Positions 11,506 through 24,400 of a DNA stretch of 64,000 nt are shown piece by piece. Within the stretch, counting starts at the first letter, position 1. Each line of letters begins with the position of its first letter. Below the pieces are notes generated by a model. That model did not search any database, was not told the DNA's origin, and was given only the letters and a program-made list of their open reading frames with translations. The stretch covers positions 31,495,712 to 31,559,711 of the forward strand of contig OZ012686.1 of NCBI GenBank assembly GCA_963942565.1, in the 5' to 3' direction. The stretch is from Maea johnstoni. Lineage: Eukaryota; Annelida; Polychaeta; Spionida; Magelonidae. Made by a program: the position numbers and the translations under genes.

Positions 11506-14500
11506 GTAAGTACATTTACAACAAAAACGTGCTGGAATGATTCATATTACATTTAAAGCGATACACACCGACAACTCTGAATTGATCGAAACTATGATTG
11601 CAATATTTACAAACAAGAAACACATTGTAAAATAAAAGATAGGTATTAACCCTTTTAATATTGAGGCTACTTTCGTCCAAAACAAGGACGAAAAGGTTTT
11701 TTGAAAAGCATCTAAACCCTATCATGTTGGTATTCATTGGGTAGCCTTCACTAACAGATGAGTACCCATGTGCCAGGGTTTCAGTTATTATTCAGCCTTT
11801 TTTGCTTCATTTCATTATTAGCAAAATTAGCCACCAGCAGCATAAGAGTTTAGCCTGACCACTTCTACGCAGTATACCGTATATAGCCATGCGGAGTTAC
11901 CTTACAGGTTTGTTAATATTTCAAGCCGGGCATGCAAGTTTGTCAGCCTAACTCAGAACTGGGTCGCTTTTTCTTTGCTGATTGCTCAACAAACGTGACA
12001 TTTGGTCATGGCGCAACCGTTACTCGTTCTCGCTGTGCCCGTGTTGACATTTACTCCGCATGCATATTTATGATATTGTATACGGGCAGGATGACTACAC
12101 ACTCGTCACTCTCGTAATAAGTATTATGCTCAGTTAGAAAATCCCATGCCTGTACATAGATTAGCCTCCTACACGCCGAGGGTATTTGTAGTTGTTAGCG
12201 TTATACATGGGATACCTTCACTTTTACCTGAGATGACTATATCATGAGAGCTTTTATCTGAGAGCTATTAACGATACATTCATCCAAGCATTTACCTAAA
12301 AGCCGTATACTTGATCAAAATATAACCACACTGCATCTCCTTTAGTTATAATCTCTTCATCTTTCTACCATTTCGTATATGTACGTGTCCCCTTCATTAA
12401 AGTATCCGTATCTACTACATTCCTACAATAGTCGCTTACTGTGATCGACAATCATAGAACTGGTATGGTTCGTAACAGGCTGATACAATGATACCCTCAA
12501 GCAGTTATCTCAGGTCACAGAACAGTCATTTTCGAAATTTTAGAAATAGCTTAATTTATTTATCTAAGGAAATAGCAGGGAGCTAGAACATTTACCACCA
12601 CGACATAGTTTTAGCATTGGGTCAAAAGTACATATATGTATGGATTTTGTTATAGAATTCTTTCACATTTCATCCGTTGTCCCAAAGAGGTACCGTTCTC
12701 AGTTTTATCATTAAATGCGATGACGAAGAGGAGCCCCAGGGCACGATGCCTGTTGTATTTATAGACTGCTCGTCCAGTCACGCGTCACACTTCCTGGAAC
12801 AGCTCCACTATATAGCAACCAGCCAGAGATTAACCCTTATTATGTGCTGGTGGTGGTGGCTAATTTTGCCAATACAAAATCATGCAAAGGAGCTGAAAAA
12901 TGACCGAAACCTTGGAACACGGGTACTCATATGAGAGTACCGAGCGCTATCTAATGAATACTAACATGACAGGGTTTAGATGTTTTTCAGAAATCTTTGC
13001 CTTAGCATTGGAAGGGTTAAGGGTATACTCTATATACAGTCATACTACAGATATAAATAATTAAATTACCTACGTGATGTACCTCTCTGGAAATACTTGC
13101 CACTCAAAGTCGCTCCTTGAAAACATAACTTAATAGATTATGAAAACTCGTTTCTTTCCAGTTTTCGACTAATTCATTTCTAGGTTATTTTGAAATGGAT
13201 ATCGAGGACTTGTTATTTTCAAAACAATTCAAAATGGTAAAGGCATGTCGATATTGGTGAAATTTACTTCGTATTGGGCCATGCTATCCCTAAGGTAACT
13301 GAAGCTGCAGTGACCATCACCTGCGTAAGTAATGCGATTATGTCATTTGAGTAAAATGTAAATATTGAAATGGAATCGAATATGGGTTGACAAAGGACGA
13401 TATTCTCTACCTGATAACACTCAAGAACATGGAGGTACACTTTGTTATATGATTATGCTGCTCTGAGGTATGTTTTGGGACGGGTCTTTTAACTAGTAAC
13501 TCTTCAACAATGGAACGCATCACCCTTATGAGTAATATTGGCAAGAGTGTGGAGTAGAGCCGCACCTTATGGTTATCATGGTGCACTACTTATCAAGTGG
13601 TTTTAAAAGGGGTTGATAGGCGTGAGGGAATGGGTACGCTCAAACACCTGTTACAAGCGCCACGACAGTCTGGAAGGTATGCGAATAATTCATGACCAAA
13701 CACACTCCGAGTGCAGAACATATTTGTATAGAAGTTGTTTAACCCTTATGCTGTATGCTGCTGGTGGCTAATTTGGCCAACACAAAATGATGGAAAAAAA
13801 CTCGAAAAATGACTGAAACCATGGCACATGGGTACTCGTCTGAGAGTACTCAGCGAGAGCTATCTAATGAATACCAACATAAGATTTAGATGGTTTTCAA
13901 AAGTCTTCGCATCCTTGAATGAAAGTAGCCTTAGCATTAGAAGGGTTAAACTCTTCTTAGTAATGAGTGTCCACCAAATAGTCTGGAGTTTGTTTAATTA
14001 AGTTTTTTTCCAGATTTGCCTGGTTTATGGATTGTTTTCTGGTTATGTACTGTTCGACATGGACCGGAAAAGATTAAGAAGAGCAAATACGGTGTTTCCA
14101 TGAATTTATTTTTAGTTATTTATTTTAAGAAAATCAAATACAGATGTTCCTCTACCACCACATCAAATGTAAACCTGGATATTATATTTAAACACTCATC
14201 ATATTCGATGCAGTGCAATGCCTTATGGTGTTCACATATAACCTGATAACATAGATCTTTGAACATTAAAGTACTGGCTCTAGCAAAGAAAAAACACCTC
14301 AATGAAATTTAAGTCGACTTTTTGGTATTTCTCTAGTTGAGGTATTGACCTAGACTAGGCTGGAGCTAATACCTATTGCATAAAGGGCTTAGGCCAAGGG
14401 GATGTCAATAGCACACCTATTCCTGGTATCTTATTGATTACTCATCACACAAGATCACGGGCCGGGATGACTGATGTCTGGGCGAGAGTGGCTGAGACAC

Positions 14501-15369
14501 CTGATCCTGGCTGGCGCAGATAGCAAGGGCTTACAGCAACATCCGCCTCTCGCTAGTGTTTACCCCTTATGCTGCTGGTGGCTAATTTGGCCAGTAAAAA
14601 ATGGTGCAAAAATCCGGGGAAAATGACGGAAACCCTGGTAATAGGTACTCGTCTGAGAGAATTCAGCCAGAGATATCCAATGAATACCAACATGAATAGG
14701 CTATCGGCCAGGGACCCAAATTATGGAATTTAATTCCCCCCCCCCCCCCCCCCCCCCCATGAAGATGGAATTTTATACCTCAGATAGATAGGGGAGTATA
14801 TGGGTTTAGGTTGTTTACAGAATACGTTGCGTCCTTGTCCTTTAGACGAAAGTAGCCTCGGCATTGGAAGGGTTAAAGGTTCTTCTTCTCCGCTCTGTTT
14901 TCGTTACGAACGTCAATACAAAAACGGCGGAATCGTGGCCGACAGCCGGCGCTGATTATATTGGAGTTAACCCATTGCCAACTTCCTCTCCTTTTATGGA
15001 TTTCATTTTCATAAGGTGTGCACCGACTGACGTCACCATTATTCACTCGTACAGTGTAATGTTCGCAACAGTCAAGAGTTACTGTGAAACGCGATGACAA
15101 TGATCAGAGAGAAACCGGTGGTGGGGCATGTGTGGGTCACGGTGGTTTTGACAGAATCATGGTTGCGACCTACAAATAACTAAAATGTTGATAAAAACCA
15201 AGCGACCGGTCTTCTCTTCGTTACAAACCTGTGCTATTGATATGGATTAATGCAAAATGTTGATCTGCTGATCAAGTGTTGGTATCTGTTGAGTTATTGA
15301 ACCAAGTGATACTTCGCATTTCACCATGTTGCATGAAAAAGCGCAATTACAAATGGTATTTTTTATTGT

Positions 15370-15431
<62 letters not shown>

Positions 15432-18400
15432 ATGTAAAAAGCATCTCTTATGCCCATATAAGGATAGGGAGGTGAGGATCTGTTTCCTACAAGAGTCTGG
15501 TCAAGCCAACTTCCGGCACAACACCTTGTAAAAACATCTTCACAAAGATAAAAACCGCATGACCACATTCTCTCGCAAATTTCCTGGAATGTAGCCACAC
15601 GCAAGAAGGGGATGAAGCGCTTAGCCTTTTATAGCCTTAATTCCAAATTTGGCCATGTGCGTGCGCGGCACGTGTGCGCCTCTCTGGTTGAAGACTAGCT
15701 GTCTTGGAAGGATCTCTACGTTTAGTTTTCAAACATTCACCATCATAGTTTTAGTTCAAGATAAAATGATAATAAAAAAGAAATAGCCGGAAAGCTAAAC
15801 GATGTAAGCTGATATAAGCAACGTTCTTCCTTCTACCACTTTTTGTGAAAAAAAGTAAATAAATGAGTCGTGTGTATGGCTGACAGCTGTCTATCAGATG
15901 GGATCTTAATTAGTTCAGTACTGAAACCCTAGCACCCTTTTTACTGATTTCTGATATTGTATATGAGGGCTGGTATTAAACACAGAGATCATCCACAATA
16001 TTGAATAAGATATCGTTGCATATAGTAAGGTTCAATATTATCGAACTAGACCTAAATGTAGACTATCGTGGAACTCGTTACTGTCAAACCAACCGACTCT
16101 GAAGATACACACCGCATGCCTTGGAAGATTTGTCTTAACCTTCATCCAGGTGAAAAATACATTATATTCCACCTATAACTGAAGACCATCCTTCTTAAAA
16201 GAGCAGTTTTGATTCATCCCGCCTATGGTTTTACTCGGTATGTTTAATAATAGTTCACCAAGCAGATGGTATCTGGTAAACCGCATAGTTCACAATCACT
16301 CAAACCATCTCACGATACATACTCATGATACTGTTGAATAGCCCATCAATGTGCATTTGGAACATCGTTTACCGCCACGTTTCCTGTCTGACATGTTGGG
16401 AGTAGATTGTAACGACCTATGTGTAAATAATAAAGGAAACCGGCATACTCGGTTGAAACCACCGTTTAACCCCAAGTCACCGGTAAGTTCCTCACATGCC
16501 TCGAGAAGGATTCGAATCCGGGGAGTTCTGAGAGACAATGAGCAGTCGGTGGCAGCGCCCTTAACCACTAGAATATTTATACAGACTGCCCAATACCCCA
16601 TCAAAAAGCCACATTCCAAAAGGTAAACATTTGAAAAAGAACATAAAAATAGACGACTGTCCCTAGTCACCCGGAAGAGCATGTTGTTTTCGTGGTCAGT
16701 TAAAGGGGTAGTATCAGAGTATGACACAGTTCCCTTAAAGGATGACTAACATTTCTCGTCACCACTTCAGCCTCTATATTAGGTGACTTCCCTTGTCCCT
16801 ATACAAAAGTGATTCGTGACGTCCGCACCCCGCATTGTATTGCCTGACAGCAGACAGTTAAAGGTATCTCTACCTTAGCCCATATGGTGTTCTAATCCTC
16901 TAGGCAAACATTCTCAATGGGTACAGGGAATGTGGTAATTAATACCCTAGGCATACACCCTCACCCACCCGTGGCCAGAGCGACCGCTAACATGGATTTT
17001 TACGTTTTTTAATTGAGTTTTTTTGTTTTCTCTACCCTAAAAAACGGCAGTGAAAATAAAAAGGGATTTATTTTCTCTCCCCCCCCCAAAAAAAAAACAA
17101 AACTGGTGGGAAAATAAAAAGTTTTTTTCCCACCCCCTTCAAAAAAACGGTGGAAATACAGTTTTCTCCCACAAAATAAGGAAGTGAAAATAAAGTTTTT
17201 TATTTACTCTTACACACTTGGTACATCGTATGAATACGATTTGTTACTATTTTTATGGAAATTCTCTTGAATCATTGCCTTACCACGTTCCATTTGTGGG
17301 TTTTTTTGTACACATATCTATGTACACGTGGGCGATCGAGGATGGTCGCGCACTTAGCCAACTAAACTTCAAAGCGGAAGTAGCAGTTCGTATTTTAGAC
17401 ACGTGATCGCAGGGAAATATGATAGCCATAGAAATGTAAAAAGTACCAGAGTAAAAAAGGTGATGTGCCACTCTAGAGTGTGGTTCTATTATTACGGAAG
17501 TAACTTCCAACTAAGTTAGGCGGTTGTCCTCGTTTAACCCATTATTGCTAAAGAGTTCCCAGAGAAATTGTCGTCTGTATCATTAATACTTTTGACAATA
17601 TCTTTGGAATTGGAAATACTTTTACAAAATATTTCAAGGGTAGTTGTCGTTCGTGTTTTAATTGATACGTCTCCTTTAAATAGATCATCAACTAATTTTA
17701 CTATGCTTTTGCCAAAAAGATTTCACCAAATTTGTTTGGCGCTCTTAGCATTTAAGCGTTAAAGTATACCATAAAACACATCATAATGAAGCCTGTTGGA
17801 TTAGATAAGGGTACACCTTGATGTAAGCATGCTCCTCTCTTGTAATCTCTGGGAGCTCATTTTCCAATATGAGGCCCAGTTATACATTATCGGTATATGT
17901 ACTCCACTGCAGATGGACTAAAGATATGGACGAATGCTATTGGGCTCAGCGCGTTTCAGATGACCAGGCCCTATCTAACACAACAAGGGAATCCTCCACT
18001 GTTTACTAGTTCAACGTGTTGACATAAAACCGATCATACACCGTAAGAATTGGTCACGACTTAAACCTATTATCATGGTCTTATTCACTGCACGGGTCTG
18101 TTTTATTTGCCCTTGATTCTTGATTTCTATTGTCTGGCTGTTTTTCAACGTGTTGTCCACAATACCATGATAACACTATTTTGAAGTTGGTATGGTGTGG
18201 GAGATATTACTTTCAATCCTACTGATAATCACTATAAAAGATAAATAGATTAGATTGCCAAATTCTCGAAGACATTGCCACTGACTTTCCGATGTCTATC
18301 ACTACTGCCCGGGTTAGAATCGGGCTCAAATTATGTGAGAAAGTTACCAGTGATGAGGGGCGGGGATTCAGGCTTTTTCTAATTTCTTCCAAAACCATCA

Positions 18401-21400
18401 ACTGGCTAGTCAGTAGCCCCTAATTTGTCCATGCTTTGGCAGTAAATGTGACAATAAACAAGATACCAAGTTCCAAATACACAGACCAAGTCTATCTACA
18501 TATCAAGATGAATGGCTTGGGTGTGCCAATGTGCCTTTAAACCCTCATTCATTCAGGTATGAACGGCAGAAAAATCCGCTGTTTTTCTGGAAAACGACAG
18601 AAACAATTCATTTTTTTCTGCCGTTCACACCTGCACCATCGTAGCTGTGCATTATGGTTGATAAAAAGATACACACTACCAAAAGGTCACAACTCTTAAC
18701 CTTTATAGATCTGGGGCGTACCCGTAGCGTGACACTTGTGATAACATCTTGAAAACAATGCCTAGCAGTCAGAAGAAGTTCGGGTGACCTCAAATGAGGA
18801 AGATGTAAAATTCAGGAGAAGTTGGGAAAAGTTCGACTTCATCCCATAACCAGGTTATAGATACTGATGTATTTAATATAACCATTTAAAGCCATGATTT
18901 TTTGGTTCTAATATATTTAATGTTGTATTATTATGCTTATATGTTATGTTATATAAAAGATAAATGGGGTTACTTTTGTCCGAGGCACTGTTTTCGAAAA
19001 CCATCTAAACCTCGCTGCGTACTCTCAGATGAGTACTCATGCGCCAAGGTTTCAGTCTTTTTTAAAAGTTTTTTTGCATCATTTTGTATTGGACACATTT
19101 GCCAGCAGCAGCATGAGGGTCAAGATGTGTGTCTGTGTGTCAGTCTGGCAGACAACGCCTACGCCTTCCATCTGTATAGGTTTAATAAGAAGACTGAGCC
19201 TACCACATGTAAGCCATGTGAAGGTAGAACTAGGTAAATAGACCGGGTCTTGCACTGGTGAGAAGTAGGTCGTTCATAGGAAACCCATCCCTGTAGATAA
19301 ATTAAAAGCCCTACTGGATTTATGGGTATTGTTTGAGCCCACACACATTTCCTGAATACCGCAATGTCACGCTGATGACATGCTTCACACATCACTCTCG
19401 AGTGCACTCAAACACAGGAACTTGCTCCAGCTCAGTAACATATTGTACAGTTACACAGTAGATGGGACTTATAGTTTTTCCTAGTTCAATAATACTAACG
19501 TTTACTATATGCAACGATATCTTATTGTGGATGTCCTGTGTTGCACATGTAAGCTACAATATCAGAAATCGATTAAAAGGGTGCTAGGGTTTTGGTATTG
19601 AACTAAGTTTTTCCCTTAGATATTGAAGGGTCCTGTGACTCAAACAGCTGGGTGCCCTCTTGTATGCAGATGATATAGCTATCCTTGCCTCAACCCCGGA
19701 AGAACTTCAGATTAATGATGGGTACAAGTTATGTGTGGTCAAGAAATTGGTGGCTCACATTAAATGGGAAGAAGAGCAAAGTTGTCCACTTCCGGCATAA
19801 AAGTGTTAAACACGATGGGGTTCTTCCACTTATTCCCAACTTTTACATACAGGGATTGCCAGCATTTTAGATTATGGCGATGGAGTATGGGGTTATAAGA
19901 AACAACTAGTATCGAAAATGTACAACCTAGGGAAACATATGCCTTTTTAGGGGTTGGAAATTATACCCCAAATCTTGCCCTGTACTCCCTAATGGGTAGG
20001 ACTAGTTCACACATTAGAAGGCCAACCCATTTGGTGAGGCTTTGGAATAGAATTCAGTCTATGGAGAATGACCGCCTCCACCAAATTTTAATGGACTGGC
20101 TACTGGGACCGTAAACTGACATTAGAGGGTAGGAAAAACTGGAACTGGCATACTCATTGAAAAAGCCCAACGAACATGGACAAATAATTGTGTAATCACC
20201 AGTAAGCTCCTTACCTTATATGCTATTTGTGGTCCCCCACTCAAAGTAACTCACCATTATTAAGGTCGCGCAGATCAGTCGTCGCAAAATTAATGTGTGG
20301 CACATCCAACCATGAAATTGAAAGAGGGCACCACAAAAAGATTCCAAGGGATTATCATTTCTTCATACTGTGCCAAAATATGGGGGTGGGAGATGAGGTA
20401 CATTTTATTCTAAAATGTCATTTTTATGACGATTTGAGAAACCCCACATTACAACTAGCTAAACTGTGTATGTTTACTGACTACACATCCACTCATACAT
20501 ACATTTTTTGGAAGGAGAACAACTACATTTCTAGAAATGTTCATGTTAATTTCCAATATCGGACATATTTGGATACTAGATCTAGTATTTATGAATCGGC
20601 CAACTTCAACATTGGCTCAGGCACATTTACTCACAGTGGTCGCTGCTGACAGTTTTAATGTTAAGGCCACCCAAGATCCTACCTATAACCATTAAAACAA
20701 ACAGCAAGGATCAGGGAGATATTGGCATTCCAAACAACAAAAACACTTCACCGGCTTCTTCCGATTTCACATGGTTTCTAGAAATTAAACAGCAAACTAT
20801 ATGTTGATAGTATCCAAATTCAACAATGATGGGGTTTAAACTATCTCAATATGCTTTTAACCAAAATAATAGCACTTTCGCCAATAAACATAACGCAAGC
20901 ATGGTATGTCACATATGTGATTATCTTTATTATAAAACACTCATGAATACATTTGGTTCAACCTTGGCAGTTATGTGGTGTTTAACAATCTCTCCTCTAA
21001 CACTTTAGAAACATTGCTTTATGTGTTGAGTTATGGTCAAAGTTGTCAAAACCTGCGTACATACAGATACATAAGGATTTAACGAGCAAAATCTCGTTAA
21101 ATTGGATGACAGTGAGGATTTAGGCTGGTGTAATTGTCGTGCTGGCATTTTTTCTTGTAAGGGTATGACTAGTATAGGCAAATGCACTATTCGTCCGGGT
21201 GGGTCAATTAAGCATACCTTTAAGCATACCGGACTACTTCATGTCTGAAAAGAAAGGTACTCCAGTTGTCGATACACGAGATTTTACCCGTAGGTTTCAG
21301 GGTGCCTGAAAGCTCTTTGGTTCTTTCTGGTGAATGCATCATGTTATAATACCACAAGATAGAGGTTTTATAAAAACTATTATCAATAAAAATACAAACA

Positions 21401-24400
21401 CTCTGTTATGTAAAAGTACTGTATAAATAATATTGTTTATAGATATCAAATGTCTGCAAAAATATATTTTATTGTATAATTATGTATACCCCATCCTATG
21501 TTTCAACTATATGTATACTGTATATTTACATGCTACGAAACAATACAATTATAAAAAGAATGCAATAAGTTTTGGTCTATAAACTACCAGAATATAGGGT
21601 TAATATATGTCGGTGTCTAGGCGTAGGCTTAGTCGTATGCACAGTTTATAAATAATCACTTCTTGGGCTGGTGTTTGTGTAATAATTATTGTTGTTAGTT
21701 CATAAACCGTGCACGAATGGACTATATATTTTCCCACGTGGGTTTGGAAACTTGCAAGTGATTGTTATCATAGCCTGTGCCAGCTATGGCAGCTAATGTA
21801 GGTATGAGTATTCGATGATCAATATAATCTGAGGTTGAGAAGTACGTGTAGATTCTTGTTAGGTATAGTTGTATCTAGGTGGCTTATGGGGTTAATTCAT
21901 GAATATAGGGTCATTTTGAGATTTACATATGTTAAAGTCTACATCCTTTTCCTCATAATCAGATCGATATCCGTATACAGGAAATGTATAAGGCCCTTTT
22001 CTCCATGTCGAATTTTATCAAACCATGGTCGCTAAACATGCATTCTGGGTGTCAAATGTTAATTGATTTGCTTGAACTTTGGCATAGTTATAGCTAAGGG
22101 TATTTCAGAGGGAAGAATATAATAGTTTTCTTTAATTTTGACTTTATTCAAAAGTTATGTAATCTGAAAGAAGAAAAATACTTTTTGCTCATTTTCAATA
22201 GAACATTCTGAAAGAAACGGTTATAAAATTTGAACGGAATAAAAATTGATTGCTACTCGCAGGAACTTGCTCCAGCTCAGTACTACACTGCTCTCTGGTA
22301 GTCTACTATGTGGTAGATATGGTGTTCCCCCAACATTTGGGTTTTGATATTTATCCTCCCCCTGGAGTGGTCTGGAAAAAAAGTTTTGTTTACCCTCCCT
22401 CTGGGGTGGTAGGGACCGGCCGTGGCCTAGTGGTACGATGCCTGGCTCCCAAGCGTGAGTTTCCAGGTTCGAGTCTCCTCTGGATCCCCAAAGCGCGTTT
22501 GCCTGGGCTGGTCGCTATATTGATGTGCGGCGTTGTGGCGGACTGTCTATGGTCCTTCTTTAACTGAAAGACCCCTTGGAACTATTCGTGAAGAGTCGGG
22601 AGTTTCTTCCCGATTCTTTCCTTCCTTACGATGGACCAAGCGTGAAAGAGCAAACAAAAACCTTTTTATTTTCACGACCGTTTTTTTTTGGGGGGGGGGG
22701 GGCTGAAAATAAAAAACATTTTTATTTTCATTGTTTTTGGGGCACTGTGAAAATAAAAACCTTTTTTCATTTGCTCTATCACACTTGATCCATCGTTATA
22801 TCTACTGTATAGCAGACTATAAAACATTGAAGTACAATGTTGTTCTGAGCTGGAGCAAGTTCTTGTGTCCTGACATGAACCTCTTTTTTTTCGTTGACAG
22901 CAGAGGGACGTGACCGAGCCAGGCATGTCGGTGGTCGTCTTCTTCCATGGCGGCGACTGGCAGTACGGGACTCCGCAAATGTGGGAGGCTGAAAATTTCG
23001 CCGCAAGAGGGCGCATAATTGTAATCACTGTCAGCTACAGACTGGGACTTCTAGGTAACGAAAAGGTTTTTTAGATTATGCGTTTGGTTAATACGATGGT
23101 GCGGGTGTGAACGGCAGATAAAAATGCCTTTTAGCTGTTTTTCTGGAAAACGGCAATTAAAAGCCTTTCCAAAAACAGCAGATTTCTTTTCTGGCGTTCA
23201 CACCTGCTCCATCGTAGGTTAAAGCAATAATTTTGACCGTTATTTTTCTCTCAGACAACAGTTGGAATTGGATTTACTATCGTTTATTCGGTTGTAAGAC
23301 ATAATTGCATTTTATTGATAAAAAGGTTTGCTATTTCGTTTGTTACTAGATGCGATTCGAATATATGAAAAATGCATGTGAATACCGAAATAATGCTTTA
23401 ATGCATTATACTGAAAACATCAAATAAATTCACATTGCACAGATTACTTATTGAAGATACATCAGGATTGCACACATGGTCCGACCACTGTTAAAGTAAT
23501 ATAATATTTGAAAAGAATATCTGAATAGGGGTGTTAAACCCAACAGAAGTAACACTTTTCAGCCTTATATTCCTGTCGCATCATCTGCACCCTCCAAGTG
23601 TAATTGTGTTAAGGCTGTGATGCTGGTGACACACTCAAAATAAGACAACTCCTAGTTAAGCACTCCTGTACCCTTTCTAACAATAGATATCTAATCCCCG
23701 AGGTCTTGGTGCTTCAAATATAAGTTTTCTTTAACTTACCTGCTTGAGCTGACTTCAATATAAGCACAGTTTCAATTTTACTGTGTTTTACCTCAAATGA
23801 GGTTTTCTTGATCAATAAAGGTTCATTTGATTTATAAATACCATACATGCCTGCTAAATATACTAGGCTAGGGCAACTGAGAGCCAGATCTGGAGTTCCT
23901 GCAAAAGAATACCTTACAGCACGCGATTTTGGTGGAAATCTTTACTCAAGAAAGTAGGTCACAATCAGGTCACAATGGACAGACATGTTGACCTACTTTC
24001 GTAAGTAAAATTTCCACCAAAATCGCGTGCTGTAAGGTATTCTCTTGCAGGAACTCCAAATTTGGCTTTCAGTTGCCCTAGCCTAGTATATTTAGCAGAC
24101 ATGTATGGTATTTATAAATCAAATGAGCCGTTATTGATCAAGAAAACCTCATTTGAGGTAAAACACTGTAAAATTGAAACTGTGTTTGTATTGAGGTCAG
24201 CTCAAGCAGGTAAGTTAAAGAAAACTTATATTTGAAACACCAAGACCTCAGGGATTAGATAACTATTGTTAGAAAGTGTACAGGAGTGCTAAACTAGGAG
24301 TTGCCTTATTTTTAGAGTGTCACCAGCATCACAGCCTTAATAGAGTGCTTTTGGCAGATGTGTTCATCATAAAAAAAAACTTAAACACACTTTAAGATTT

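Larger units (their letters stand above)
22260..22872. mobile_element. Composite inverted-repeat element ending 28 bp before exon 2
   Basis: The left arm begins AGGAACTTGCTCCAGCTCAG (22261) and runs to about 22322. The right arm (about 22797-22872) reads back as CTGAGCTGGAGCAAGTTCTT, with a further shared GTAGTCTAC/GTAGATAT block. Between the arms lie a tRNA-derived SINE and a second MITE, both listed separately. The right edge lies only 28 bp upstream of exon 2 (22901), but the pyrimidine tract and TTGACAG acceptor are intact. Confidence 0.65.

Noticed and set aside
15347-15604. Long poly-Ser and poly-Val frames
   Set aside because: Produced by the CTA trinucleotide repeat.
22415-22490. Possible tRNA gene with good A and B boxes
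   Set aside because: The ends do not form an acceptor stem and the sequence continues into a non-tRNA body, so it is a SINE head.
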